64,000 nucleotides of DNA from Streptomyces sp. CCM_MD2014 (GTDB taxonomy: Bacteria; Actinomycetota; Actinomycetes; Streptomycetales; Streptomycetaceae): contig NZ_CP009754.1 of NCBI RefSeq assembly GCF_000772045.1, positions 6,572,001-6,636,000 of the forward strand. Reading direction: 5' to 3'. A model generated the notes under the pieces. It was given only the letters and a program-made list of their open reading frames with translations, was not told the origin of the DNA and made no database searches. Both the position numbers and the translations under genes were made by a program. This document shows positions 1 through 9,463 of the stretch, piece after piece; the first letter of the stretch is position 1, and each line of letters starts with the position of its first letter.

Positions 1-184
1 AACACCGACTGAGCGCGGACGCGGCCGGCCCCCTCTCCGGCGGGGCGGGGGAGCGGACCGGCCGCGAGGCCCGGTGACGGGCCGCCGGGATACCCCTTTC
101 GGGTTGGATCACTGAGCTGTCCGGGCGCACACGCATCCATGCGTACAAGCTGGAACCCCAGTCCCCGTGCCCCAAGGACCGCTC
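1..184. other. Left edge: end of an unseen gene and leader of the siderophore pair
   Basis: The first 12 bases read Asn-Thr-Asp-stop in one frame and may be the end of an upstream gene, but the frame cannot be confirmed. A GC-rich hairpin (arms 68-73 and 78-83, loop GTGA) could end that gene. I see no DmdR/IdeR-type iron box in these bases, so iron control of the downstream pair, if present, would act from further upstream. Confidence 0.3.
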
Positions 185-1543
185 ATGGGCCTGCCGCCCC
201 TCGCCTCGGGCCCGCACGGCACCGACGCCCTGCGACCCCTGCTCGACACCGTGCTCGACGCCCTGCGCACCGGCACGGCCGCACGCGGCGGCCCGCTCCC
301 CGCGGGCGGCCCCGACGCCGTCGCCGCCCGGGTGGCCGACGCGGCCGGCGACATCCTGCCCGACCGCGGCGACCCCGACGCGCTCCGCACCCTGGTCACC
401 GCGCTCGCCGAAGGCGCCGCCGACCCCGCCCACCCCCTGTGCGCCGCCCACCTGCACGCCCCGCCACTCGCCGTCGCGGCCGCCGCCGACCTCGCCGCGA
501 GCGTCCTCAACCCCTCCCTCGACTCCTGGGACCAGGCACCCGCCGCCTCCGCCCTGGAAGCCCTCGTCACCCGCGCCCTCGCCCGCGAGGCCGGCGCCGC
601 CGACGCCCTCGTCACCACCGGCGGCACCGAGTCCAACCAACTCGCCGTCCTGCTCGCCCGCGAGAGGCGCGGCGCCCACCTGCGGCTGGTCCACGGCGAG
701 AACGCCCACCACTCCCTGCCCCGCGCCGCCCGGCTCCTCGGCCTGCCCGACCCCGTCGTCGTCCCCGCCCCCGCCGGCACCCTCGACCCCGCCGCCCTCG
801 ACGAGGCACTCACCCAGGTCCCCGGACCCCACCTCGTCGCCGCCACCGCCGGCACCACCGACACCGGGCTCATCGACCCGCTCCCCGACATCGCCGACCG
901 CTGCGCCGCCCACGCCGCCCGCCTCCACGTCGACGCCGCCTACGGCGCGGGCCTCCTCTTCAGCGAACGGCACCGCCCACGACTCGCGGGACTGGAGGCC
1001 GCCGACACCGTCGCCCTCGACCTGCACAAACTCGGCTGGCAGCCGATCCCCGCCGGCCTCCTCACCCTCACCGACACCGACGACCTCGCCGCCCTCCACC
1101 ACCGCGCCGACTACCTCAACGCCGACGACGACACCGACGCCGGACTCCCCGACCTCCTCGCACGCTCCCCGCGCACCAGCCGCCGCCCCGACATCCTCAA
1201 AGCCGCCGTCACCCTCAAAACCCTGGGCCGCACCGGACTCGGCGCCCTCGTCGACACCGTCTGCGCCCTCGCCCACGACTTCGCCGGCCTGGTCGAAGAA
1301 CACCCCGGGTTCCTGCTGCACACCCCACCCGCCATCAGCACGGTCCTGTTCCGGCCCGCGGGCGCCACCGACGACACCGTCGCCGCCGTACGCCGCACCC
1401 TGCTCACCACCGGCCGCGCCGTCCTCGGCCGCGCCCGCGCCGACGGCCGGCTCTGGCTCAAGGCGACCCTCCTCAACCCCCACACCCGACCGGAGGACCT
1501 CGCCGCCCTCCTGACCCTCGTGGAAGGACACACCCCCCGATGA
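185..1543 (+). CDS. PLP-dependent decarboxylase, siderophore type (DesA/lysine or diamine-precursor decarboxylase family)
   Basis: This is a group II pyridoxal-phosphate decarboxylase of about 452 residues. The TTGGTESN motif contacts the cofactor phosphate, HVDAAYG carries the ring-binding Asp, and DLHKLGWQP holds the Schiff-base lysine (Lys282). The ATG at 185 is chosen because AAGGA (174-178) lies six bases upstream; a GTG at 167 is an in-frame alternative. The family decarboxylates lysine, ornithine or diaminobutyrate. The partner hydroxylase overlaps it by ATGA, the same pairing as desA-desB of desferrioxamine synthesis, so I infer that it makes a diamine for a hydroxamate siderophore. 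The substrate cannot be read from sequence, and no acyltransferase or NIS synthetase is visible downstream. Confidence 0.85.
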   Translation: MGLPPLASGPHGTDALRPLLDTVLDALRTGTAARGGPLPAGGPDAVAARVADAAGDILPDRGDPDALRTLVTALAEGAADPAHPLCAAHLHAPPLAVAAAADLAASVLNPSLDSWDQAPAASALEALVTRALAREAGAADALVTTGGTESNQLAVLLARERRGAHLRLVHGENAHHSLPRAARLLGLPDPVVVPAPAGTLDPAALDEALTQVPGPHLVAATAGTTDTGLIDPLPDIADRCAAHAARLHVDAAYGAGLLFSERHRPRLAGLEAADTVALDLHKLGWQPIPAGLLTLTDTDDLAALHHRADYLNADDDTDAGLPDLLARSPRTSRRPDILKAAVTLKTLGRTGLGALVDTVCALAHDFAGLVEEHPGFLLHTPPAISTVLFRPAGATDDTVAAVRRTLLTTGRAVLGRARADGRLWLKATLLNPHTRPEDLAALLTLVEGHTPR

Positions 1544-2952
1544 ACACCACCCCGCACCCCGCCCACGACACCCCCCGCGACCTCGTCGGCATCGGCATCG
1601 GCCCCTTCAACCTCTCCCTCGCCGCCCTCGCCGATCCCCTCACCGGCCTCGACACCGTCTTCTACGAACAGCGACCCGACTTCCGCTGGCACCCCGGTCT
1701 GCTCATCGACGGCGCACGCGTCCAAGTGCCCTTCCTCGCCGACCTCGTCACCCTCGTCGACCCCACCAGCCCCTGGAGCTTCCTCAACCACCTCCGCGCC
1801 AGAGAACGCCTCTTCCCCTTCTACTTCGCCGAACGCTTCCACATCGAACGCGCCGAATACGACGCCTACTGCCGCTGGGTCGCCGACAACCTGCCCGCCC
1901 TCCGCTTCCACCACCAGGTCGACGCCGTCCGCTGGAACCCCGAACGCGACCTCTTCGAGGTCGACTACACTCAACTCGACGCCGACGGAGAGGCCGAGGC
2001 CCTCGGCCGCACCCACACCCGCAACGTCGTCCTCGGCGTCGGCACCGAACCCCACGTCCCCGACCCGCTCAGACCCCTCGTCGACGACCCGGCCGTCCCC
2101 GTCGTCCACGCCGCCGACTACCTCCGCCACCGCGACACCCTCCAGGCCGCCGGACACGTCACCGTCATCGGCACCGGCCAGTCCGGCGCCGAGATCTTCC
2201 TCGACCTGCTCCGCCGGCGCCCCACCGGCCGCGAACGCCTGCACTGGCTCGGCCGCACCGAAGCACTCGCCCCCATGGAGTACTCCAAGCTCGGCCTGGA
2301 ACACTTCACCCCCGACTACACCCGCTACTTCCACAACCTGGCCGAACCCGTCCGCGACCGCCTCGTCGCCGCCCAGTGGCAGCTCCACAAGGGCATCGAC
2401 GCCGACACCACCGCCGCCATCCACGACGAGCTCTACCACCGCACCCTCGACGGCGGCTGGCCCGACACCACCCTCACCCCCGGCGTCCACGTCCGCACCG
2501 CCGGCCGCATCGGCGCCACCCAGATCGAACTCCACCTCGAACACGAACAGCAGAAAACCCGCTCCCGCCTCACCACCGACGCCGTCGTCCTCGCCACCGG
2601 CCACCGCGAACGCCCCCTCGGCCGCCTCCTCGCCGGCCTCGACCCCTACATGCGGCGCGACAACCGCGAACGCCCCCGCGTCGACGACCGCCACCGCCTC
2701 GTCCTCGACCCCTGCGTCACCGGTCACGTCTACGTCCAGAACGCCGAGACGCACACCCACGGCGTCGGCACCCCCGACCTCGGCCTCGCCGCCTGGCGCA
2801 GCGCCACCATCCTCAACGACCTCACCGGACAAGAGCCCTATCCGCTGCCCGGCCGCACCGCCTTCACCACCTTCGGCCTGGAAGACGGCCGGCCCCAGAT
2901 CCCGTCCGCACGCCACCACCGGGAACTCACCCCACTGGCGGACGGAATCTGA
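1540..2952 (+). CDS. FAD/NADPH-dependent amine N-monooxygenase (IucD/PvdA/DesB family)
   Basis: A 470-residue flavin N-hydroxylating monooxygenase. The FAD-binding GIGIGP motif lies at 17-22, the NADPH-binding GTGQSG at 211-216, and the family ATGH motif at 352-355. It adds a hydroxyl to the primary amine of lysine, ornithine or a diamine such as cadaverine, the first committed step toward a hydroxamate. The start ATG overlaps the decarboxylase stop (ATGA at 1540-1543), so the two are translationally coupled. The next gene is convergent only 30 bases away, so the operon ends here; later siderophore steps must be encoded upstream or elsewhere. Confidence 0.92.
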   Translation: MNTTPHPAHDTPRDLVGIGIGPFNLSLAALADPLTGLDTVFYEQRPDFRWHPGLLIDGARVQVPFLADLVTLVDPTSPWSFLNHLRARERLFPFYFAERFHIERAEYDAYCRWVADNLPALRFHHQVDAVRWNPERDLFEVDYTQLDADGEAEALGRTHTRNVVLGVGTEPHVPDPLRPLVDDPAVPVVHAADYLRHRDTLQAAGHVTVIGTGQSGAEIFLDLLRRRPTGRERLHWLGRTEALAPMEYSKLGLEHFTPDYTRYFHNLAEPVRDRLVAAQWQLHKGIDADTTAAIHDELYHRTLDGGWPDTTLTPGVHVRTAGRIGATQIELHLEHEQQKTRSRLTTDAVVLATGHRERPLGRLLAGLDPYMRRDNRERPRVDDRHRLVLDPCVTGHVYVQNAETHTHGVGTPDLGLAAWRSATILNDLTGQEPYPLPGRTAFTTFGLEDGRPQIPSARHHRELTPLADGI

Positions 2953-2982
2953 GGCCGCCTCACATGCTCCGCACACCGCAGG

Positions 2983-4797
2983 TCAGAACACGGGCACGCC
3001 GTCCCGCGTCAGCACCCAGTCCACGGACGCGAAGTCCTTCGGGTCCAGCACACCCTTCTCCGTGGCCCACTCCGCGATCCGCGTACGGATCTCCGTCGAC
3101 TCCGACCACAGCTCCTTCGCCGACGCCACGTGCGGAAACGCGCCGCCCCCATTGGCCCGGTAGTTGTTCACCGCCAGCACGAACTGCTGCGCGTCGTCCA
3201 GCGGAGCACCGCCGTACGTGAGGTTCTTGATCCGCGAACCGGCCGCCTGCGCCACGTCGATCTCGTACTTCAGCCCCGACACGTAGTCGTAGTTGTAATC
3301 CGGGCGGCCGTTGGCGTTGGTCAGCTTCTCCACGTCCACCGGCGCACCGGCCGCCGTCCGCACGTAGTACTCCGCCGAGTACTCCAGGTACGCCCGCACC
3401 TGCGCACCCGTCAGCAGCTTCGCGACCAGCGTGTTGTCGTACACGTACAGACTCGACAGATCCCGGATCGTCACGTCGCCCGCCGGGATCTGCGAGGTCC
3501 GCGAGAACGGCGACGCCTGCGCCAGGACCGGCAGCGCGGCGTACTCCGTGCCCGCCAGCGCCGCCTTGACCACGTCCTCCTGCACCTTCGTGATCAGGTC
3601 GATGATCGGGGCGTCCTTGTACCGCGCCTCCACCGTCGTCAGCGTCTCGGTGGCGGTGCCGACGACCTGGTTGACGTACGCCACGACCTTCGCGTGCTCG
3701 TCCGCCAGCAGCTTCGTGATCCGCGGATCGTCCTCGACCGTGTTGGAGTCGCGCAGCGACGCCTTCACCGACTCCACGTGCCAGCGGCCCCGCTCGAAGA
3801 CCAGCTCGAAGTCGAACAGGGTCAGCCGCTCGGCGTAACACAGCGGCTCCGACAGCACGACCGTCTTCCCGGTCTCCTCGTTGACGACCTTCAGCTCCGC
3901 GATCTCCTCGTGCGCGTGCCCCACCAGGATCGCGTCGATGCCCGGCACCTGCCGCGCCACGTTGGCCGCCGCGTTCTCGACGTACGGCACCTGGTCGCCG
4001 TAGGAGGACGTGCCCGACGAGCCCGAGTGCGCCGAGACGACCACCACGTCCGCGCCCATCGAACGCAGCTTCGGCACCCACTTGGCCGCCTGCTCCTCCA
4101 GACCCGGGAAGGCCAGCTTCCCCTGCACGTACGCCTTGTCCCAGATCGCGATCCCCGGGTTGGTCAGCCCCAGCACCGCCACCTTCACCGGCGGCGCGCC
4201 CTTCACCCGGAACGTCTTCATGAAGTACGGCGGGAAAGCCGGCTTCAGCGTCTTCGCGTCCACCGCGTTCGCGCCGAGCAGGGGGAAGTCGCACTGCTCC
4301 TCGAACCGGCGCAGCGTCTCGATCCCGTAGTTGAACTCGTGGTTGCCGAGGGCCACGGCGTCGTAGCCGATGGCATTCATCGCCTGCGCCATCGGATGCA
4401 CCGGGCCGCCCTCGGCGGTGATCGGGTCCACCTTCGCGTAGTAGTACGTCAGCGGGGTGCCCTGGATGGTGTCGCCCGCGTCCACCAGCATCGTGTTGTG
4501 GCGGCCCCTCTCCTCACGCACCCGGTTCACCAGGGTGGAGATCCGGCCGAGGCCCTGCGCGTTGCCCGCCGCGTCCGTGTACTCGGCGTCCTTGAAGTAG
4601 TCCCAGTTGAAGACGTGCCCGTGCAGGTCGGTGGTGCCGAGCACGGTCAGCGCATACCGCTTGGGCTTCCCGCCCTTGCGCCCCTGGTACGCGGGGGCCG
4701 CCGCCTCGGCCGCCGGAGCCGCCGCCGCGCCGGCCAGCGCGACACCCGCCCCCGTCACAGCGGACCTGCTCAGGAATGTACGGCGGTTCAACGGCAT
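2983..4797 (-). CDS. Tat-exported bifunctional 5'-nucleotidase / 2',3'-cyclic phosphodiesterase (UshA/CpdB family)
   Basis: A 604-residue secreted calcineurin-like metallophosphatase. The start at 4797 has AGGAG eight bases upstream and gives a twin-arginine signal (RRTFLS, residues 5-10), a hydrophobic stretch and an Ala-rich cleavage region near 30-36. Metal-ligand motifs are DLHGH (57-61), DAGD (106-109), GNHE (151-154) and a later GHAH. The C-terminal half is the nucleotide-binding 5'-nucleotidase domain (NANGRPDYNYDY region). The family strips phosphate from extracellular nucleotides and related esters. An upstream ATG at 4917 is rejected because it would bury the Tat motif. It is transcribed away from pyk, with about 210 bases between. 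Confidence 0.92.
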   Translation of the reverse strand: MPLNRRTFLSRSAVTGAGVALAGAAAAPAAEAAAPAYQGRKGGKPKRYALTVLGTTDLHGHVFNWDYFKDAEYTDAAGNAQGLGRISTLVNRVREERGRHNTMLVDAGDTIQGTPLTYYYAKVDPITAEGGPVHPMAQAMNAIGYDAVALGNHEFNYGIETLRRFEEQCDFPLLGANAVDAKTLKPAFPPYFMKTFRVKGAPPVKVAVLGLTNPGIAIWDKAYVQGKLAFPGLEEQAAKWVPKLRSMGADVVVVSAHSGSSGTSSYGDQVPYVENAAANVARQVPGIDAILVGHAHEEIAELKVVNEETGKTVVLSEPLCYAERLTLFDFELVFERGRWHVESVKASLRDSNTVEDDPRITKLLADEHAKVVAYVNQVVGTATETLTTVEARYKDAPIIDLITKVQEDVVKAALAGTEYAALPVLAQASPFSRTSQIPAGDVTIRDLSSLYVYDNTLVAKLLTGAQVRAYLEYSAEYYVRTAAGAPVDVEKLTNANGRPDYNYDYVSGLKYEIDVAQAAGSRIKNLTYGGAPLDDAQQFVLAVNNYRANGGGAFPHVASAKELWSESTEIRTRIAEWATEKGVLDPKDFASVDWVLTRDGVPVF

Positions 4798-4997
4798 GAC
4801 TGACTCTCCTCGGAGACCCGTGCAAACAGTGGCAACGCGCGTAGATTCTGTCCTGAACATGTCTCCTGTCAAGAGGTGCGGCCCCACCCGAATGCTCATC
4901 AGAGCACCCCGCCGCACAATTCAACACTTGTCAATACCCCTTCACTCAAAGGATGTTGAGTGGTCACGCGCAACCAATTCGCTACCCGGCAGTAAGT

Positions 4998-5011
4998 CAT
5001 AGGCTCGACCC
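4998..5011 (+). promoter_or_regulatory. -10 element of a leaderless pyk promoter
   Basis: TAGGCT at 5000-5005 is a good Streptomyces HrdB-type -10 hexamer and ends six bases before the pyk ATG. Transcription would therefore begin at or next to the start codon, and no Shine-Dalgarno sequence is present. Confidence 0.55.
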
Positions 5012-6448
5012 ATGCGCCGAGCAAAGATCGTCTGCACCCTTGGGCCCGCCACCGACTCGTACGACCAGATCAAAGACCTGGTCGACGCCGGAATGGACAT
5101 CGCCCGCTTCAACTTCAGCCACGGCACCCACGCCGAACACGAAGAGCGCTACCACCGGGTCCGCAAGGCGTCCGACGAAACCGGACGCAGCGTCGGCGCC
5201 CTCGCCGACCTTCAGGGTCCGAAGATCCGCCTCGGCCATTTCGGTGAAGGACCCGTACTCCTCGAACGCGGCGACACCTTCACCATCACCGTCGAAGAAG
5301 GCGTCGAAGGCGACCGCCACACCTGCGGCACCACCTACGCCGGCCTCGCCGAAGACGTCACCCCCGGCGAACGCGTCCTCGTCGACGACGGCAAAGTCTG
5401 CCTCGAGGTCACCGACGTCGACGGACCCCGCGTACGCACCAAGGTGATCGAAGGCGGCATGGTCTCCGACCACAAGGGCCTCAACCTCCCCGGCGTCGCG
5501 GTGTCCGTGCCCGCCCTGTCGAAGAAGGACGAGGACGACCTCCGCTGGGCGCTGCGGACCGGCTTCGACGTCATCGCCCTCTCCTTCGTCCGCAGCGGAC
5601 GCGACATCCTCGACGTCCACCGCATCATGGACGAAGAGGGCCGCCGCCTCCCCGTCATCGCCAAGGTCGAGAAACCGCAGGCCGTCGAGAACATCGAGGA
5701 CATCGTCGCCGCCTTCGACGGCATCATGGTCGCCCGCGGCGACCTCGGCGTCGAAATGCCCCTCGAACAGGTCCCGATCGTCCAGAAGCGCGCCGTCAAA
5801 CTCGCCAAGCGCAACGCCAAGCCGGTCATCGTCGCCACCCAGATGCTCGACTCGATGATCGACAACGCCCGCCCCACCCGCGCCGAGGCCTCCGACGTCG
5901 CCAACGCCGTCATCGACGGCACCGACGCCGTCATGCTCTCCGGCGAGACCAGCGTCGGCAAGCACCCCACCGACACGGTCCGCACCATGGCCCGCATCGT
6001 CGAAGCGGCCGAAGAGGACATCCTCGCCAAGGGGCTCCCCCCGCTGACCGAACGCAACAAGCCCCGCACCCAGGGCGGCGCCGTCGCCCGCGCCGCCGCC
6101 GAGATCGGCGACTTCCTCGGCGCCAGGTTCCTGGTCGCCTTCACCCAGTCGGGCGACACCGTCCGCCGCCTCTCCCGCTACCGCTCGCCCATCCCCCTGC
6201 TCGCCTTCACCCCCGAACCGGCGACCCGCTCCCAGCTCAGCCTGACCTGGGGCGTGGAGACCTTCCTCGGCCCGCACGTGGACTCCACGGACGCGATGGT
6301 CGACCAGGTGGACGAGCTGCTCACCCGCTACGGACGCTGCGAGAAGGGCGACGTCGTGGTCATCACGGCGGGCTCGCCGCCGGGGGTGTCGGGCACGACC
6401 AACCTGGTGCGGGTGCACCACATCGGGGAGGACGACGGGCCCAGGTAG
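5012..6448 (+). CDS. pyk: pyruvate kinase
   Basis: A 478-residue pyruvate kinase, converting phosphoenolpyruvate and ADP to pyruvate and ATP at the end of glycolysis. Visible landmarks are the substrate and K+-site segment RFNFSHG (Arg32, Asn34, Ser36), the active-site IAKVEKP with Lys218, the MVARGDLGVE metal and phosphate loop, and the ATQMLDSM signature. The C-terminal allosteric domain is complete. The start is the first ATG of a leaderless transcript, with a TAGGCT -10 box just upstream. Streptomyces often carry two pyk genes; this one lies near the liv operon and an ANTAR regulator. Confidence 0.97.
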   Translation: MRRAKIVCTLGPATDSYDQIKDLVDAGMDIARFNFSHGTHAEHEERYHRVRKASDETGRSVGALADLQGPKIRLGHFGEGPVLLERGDTFTITVEEGVEGDRHTCGTTYAGLAEDVTPGERVLVDDGKVCLEVTDVDGPRVRTKVIEGGMVSDHKGLNLPGVAVSVPALSKKDEDDLRWALRTGFDVIALSFVRSGRDILDVHRIMDEEGRRLPVIAKVEKPQAVENIEDIVAAFDGIMVARGDLGVEMPLEQVPIVQKRAVKLAKRNAKPVIVATQMLDSMIDNARPTRAEASDVANAVIDGTDAVMLSGETSVGKHPTDTVRTMARIVEAAEEDILAKGLPPLTERNKPRTQGGAVARAAAEIGDFLGARFLVAFTQSGDTVRRLSRYRSPIPLLAFTPEPATRSQLSLTWGVETFLGPHVDSTDAMVDQVDELLTRYGRCEKGDVVVITAGSPPGVSGTTNLVRVHHIGEDDGPR

Positions 6449-6647
6449 TCAGTACTCGGGGCCGACGTGCGCGTCCATGAGGGCTACGGAGGCTTTGCGG
6501 GCTACGGAGAAAGATCGACAGGTGGTGCTGACTGGTCTTCGAGACGATGTGGCCGTCGCCGAGGTGCAGGCCCGGCAGGTAGGCATACGCCACTTTGCCG
6601 AACTGGCGCCCCGTACACCGTGGGCAATCGGTTGGGTGCCGGTACAT
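6449..6647 (-). pseudogene. Possible degraded small CDS between pyk and tRNA-Leu
   Basis: The 430 bases between pyk and the tRNA have lower GC and mixed codon quality. On the minus strand one frame starts at 6647 with MYRHPTDCPRC and reads plausibly to about 6500, then runs into antisense of pyk. A second frame closes at 6449 with a natural-looking end (LMDAHVGPEY). Together they suggest a small CxxC protein broken by a frameshift, but neither frame has a strong ribosome-binding site. I do not recognise the family. The rest of 6449-6831 shows no supported gene. Confidence 0.25.
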
Positions 6648-6831
6648 CTCGCCGCGCGCTTTGCGGTCCTCACATCGCCACCAGCCCACGGTCCCGCGCG
6701 GGACATTGGGCTGGGCGGCAACTACACGGTGGGGACCCCCTGATTCATGAGAGCGACAGCGTGTGCGCCGACCGAAGGACTGTGCTATTCCATGGCAACA
6801 CACTGAGTTAATCGCGGTCACTCAGGGAATG

Positions 6832-6870
6832 AAAAAGCGGAAGATCACGCGAGTGTGATCCTCCGCTTTT
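6832..6870 (-). terminator. Terminator downstream of tRNA-Leu
   Basis: A long inverted repeat pairs AAAGCGGAAGATCAC with GTGATCCTCCGCTTT around a short loop, flanked by A-runs and T-runs on both sides. It follows the tRNA 3' end by nine bases on the minus strand and could work in both directions. Confidence 0.85.
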
Positions 6871-6878
6871 GGTGTCTG

Positions 6879-6962
6879 TGCCGGGTACGGGACTCGAACC
6901 CGTATGTCCTTTCGAACAGATGTGTTTGAGACATCCGCGTATGCCAGTTCCGCCAACCCGGC
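6879..6962 (-). tRNA. tRNA-Leu (anticodon CAA)
   Basis: The minus strand folds into an 84-base class II tRNA. The acceptor stem pairs GCCGGGT with ACCCGGC, with discriminator A. The D-arm contains GGCGGAACTGG. The anticodon stem GATGT/ACATC encloses loop CTCAAAC, giving anticodon CAA for UUG codons. A variable arm follows, and the T-arm is GGGTTCGAGTCCC. The CCA end is not encoded. Confidence 0.95.
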
Positions 6963-7060
6963 CGGTCAGCCTTGAGGAGTGTACCGGTTCACCGCAGCCA
7001 GCCGCAGCTAGGTAGGCTCTCAGAAGCAGTACCGCCTGCCCCGGAACAAGGAGCGCCCAC

Positions 7061-7717
7061 GTGACCGCCCCCGAGTCGCCCCAGCCCGCCGACGTGACCG
7101 ACGACGACCAGTCGCACGTTCCTCCGCTGACGACCCGTGTCGTCATCGCCGAGGACGAGGCGCTCATCCGGCTGGATCTCAAAGAGATGCTGGAGGAGGA
7201 GGGGTACTCCGTCGTCGGCGAGGCCGGTGACGGTGAGCAGGCCGTCGAGCTGGCCCGGGAGCACAAGCCCGACCTGGTCATCCTGGACGTGAAGATGCCC
7301 AAGCTGGACGGCATCTCCGCGGCCGAGAAGATCGCCGAGGAGAGCATCGCGCCGGTGTTGATGCTGACCGCGTTCTCGCAGCGCGACCTGGTGGAGCGGG
7401 CCCGGGACGCCGGGGCGATGGCGTATCTGGTGAAGCCGTTCAGCAAGAGCGACGTCGTGCCGGCGATCGAGATGGCCGTCTCGCGGTTCACCGAGCTGAA
7501 GGCGCTGGAGAAGGAGGTCGCCGACCTCAGCCAGCGGCTGGAGACCCGCAAGCTGGTGGACCGTGCCAAGTCGGTGCTGCAGACGGAGTACGGTCTGACC
7601 GAGCCGGCCGCCTTCCGGTGGATCCAGAAGACCTCGATGGACCGGCGGATGTCGATGCAGCAGGTGGCCGAGGCGGTCATCCAGGACGCCGAGGAGAAGA
7701 AGGCGTCCAAGGGCTGA
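7061..7717 (+). CDS. ANTAR-domain response regulator (PdtaR-like)
   Basis: A 218-residue two-domain regulator. The receiver domain (about 26-145) has the acidic pair Glu31/Asp32, phospho-acceptor Asp76 in LDVKMP, Thr103 and Lys125. The ANTAR RNA-binding domain covers about 158-210 (RLETRKLVDRAKSVL...AFRWIQKTSMD), matching the two-stem-loop RNA-binding fold that acts by antitermination. A GTG start with AAGGAG upstream is used; TAGGCT (7013-7018) is a likely -10. The actinobacterial homologue PdtaR is phosphorylated by the histidine kinase PdtaS, which is not in the window. The gene is convergent with the liv operon. Confidence 0.93.
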   Translation: MTAPESPQPADVTDDDQSHVPPLTTRVVIAEDEALIRLDLKEMLEEEGYSVVGEAGDGEQAVELAREHKPDLVILDVKMPKLDGISAAEKIAEESIAPVLMLTAFSQRDLVERARDAGAMAYLVKPFSKSDVVPAIEMAVSRFTELKALEKEVADLSQRLETRKLVDRAKSVLQTEYGLTEPAAFRWIQKTSMDRRMSMQQVAEAVIQDAEEKKASKG

Positions 7718-7733
7718 GACCTTGAAATGCGCG

Positions 7734-7768
7734 TGAGGCCCGCGTCCCCGTAGGGGGCGCGGGCCTCA
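7734..7768. terminator. Bidirectional terminator between the ANTAR regulator and livF
   Basis: Eleven-base arms (7734-7744 and 7758-7768) enclose a loop that itself pairs (CCCC/GGGG). It sits in the convergent gap and can serve both genes. Confidence 0.75.
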
Positions 7769-7794
7769 GTCGTGGGGCGGTCCCGTCGGAGGCG

Positions 7795-8507
7795 TCAGTC
7801 CTCGCCGAGGTAGGCCTTGCGGACCGACTCGTCGTGGAGGAGGTCCTGGCCGCTGCCGGACAGGACGATGTTGCCGACCTCCATGACGTGGCCGTGGTCG
7901 GCCAGGGAGAGGGCGGCCTGGGCGTTCTGCTCGACGAGCAGGATGGTGGTGCCCTGGGACTTCAGCTCGGCGATGGTCGCCATGATCTTCTGCATCATGA
8001 TCGGCGAGAGGCCCATGGAGGGTTCGTCGAGCATGAGCAGTTTGGGCTGGGACATCAGGGCGCGGCCCATGGCGAGCATCTGCTGCTCGCCGCCTGAGAG
8101 GGTGCCGGCGGCCTGCTTGCGGCGTTCCCCGAGGATGGGGAAGAGGTCGTAGGCGCGCTGGATGTCCTTCTCGATGCCGGCCCGGTCGCTGCGCAGGAAG
8201 GCGCCGAGGCGGAGGTTGTCCTCGATGGTCATGCGCGGGAAGATGTGCCGGCCTTCGGGCGAGTGGGCGAGCCCGAGGGAGACGATCTGGTGGGCGGGGA
8301 CCTTCTTGAGGGACTTGCCGCCGAACCTGATCTGGCCGCCGACCGGCTTGAGCAGGCCGGACAGGGTGCGCAGGGTGGTGGTCTTGCCGGCGCCGTTGGT
8401 GCCGATGAGGGTGACGACCTCGCCGGCGTCGACCTTGAAGGAGATGCCTTTGACGGCTTCGATCTTGCCGTAGGCGACGCGGAGGTCCTCGACCTCGAGG
8501 AGTGCGG

Positions 8508-8511
<4 letters not shown>
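7795..8511 (-). CDS. livF: Branched-chain amino-acid ABC transporter, ATP-binding protein LivF
   Basis: A 238-residue ABC ATPase of the LivF type. The Walker A motif GTNGAGKTT is at 37-45, the signature LSGGEQQ at 138-144 and Walker B LLMLDEP at 158-164. The short compact form with SPEGRHIFPRMTIEDNL is characteristic of LivF. It pairs with LivG on the cytoplasmic face of LivH/LivM to power uptake of leucine, isoleucine, valine or similar amino acids. Its ATG overlaps the livG stop by four bases (ATGA), so the two are translationally coupled. It is the last gene of a five-gene operon. Confidence 0.96.
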
Positions 8512-9458
<947 letters not shown>

Positions 9459-9463
9459 GGTGG

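Noticed and set aside
139..1539. A long open frame running through the decarboxylase into the hydroxylase
   Set aside because: Its first 467 codons are Pro/Arg-rich out-of-frame reading of the decarboxylase; only the part from 1540 is real.
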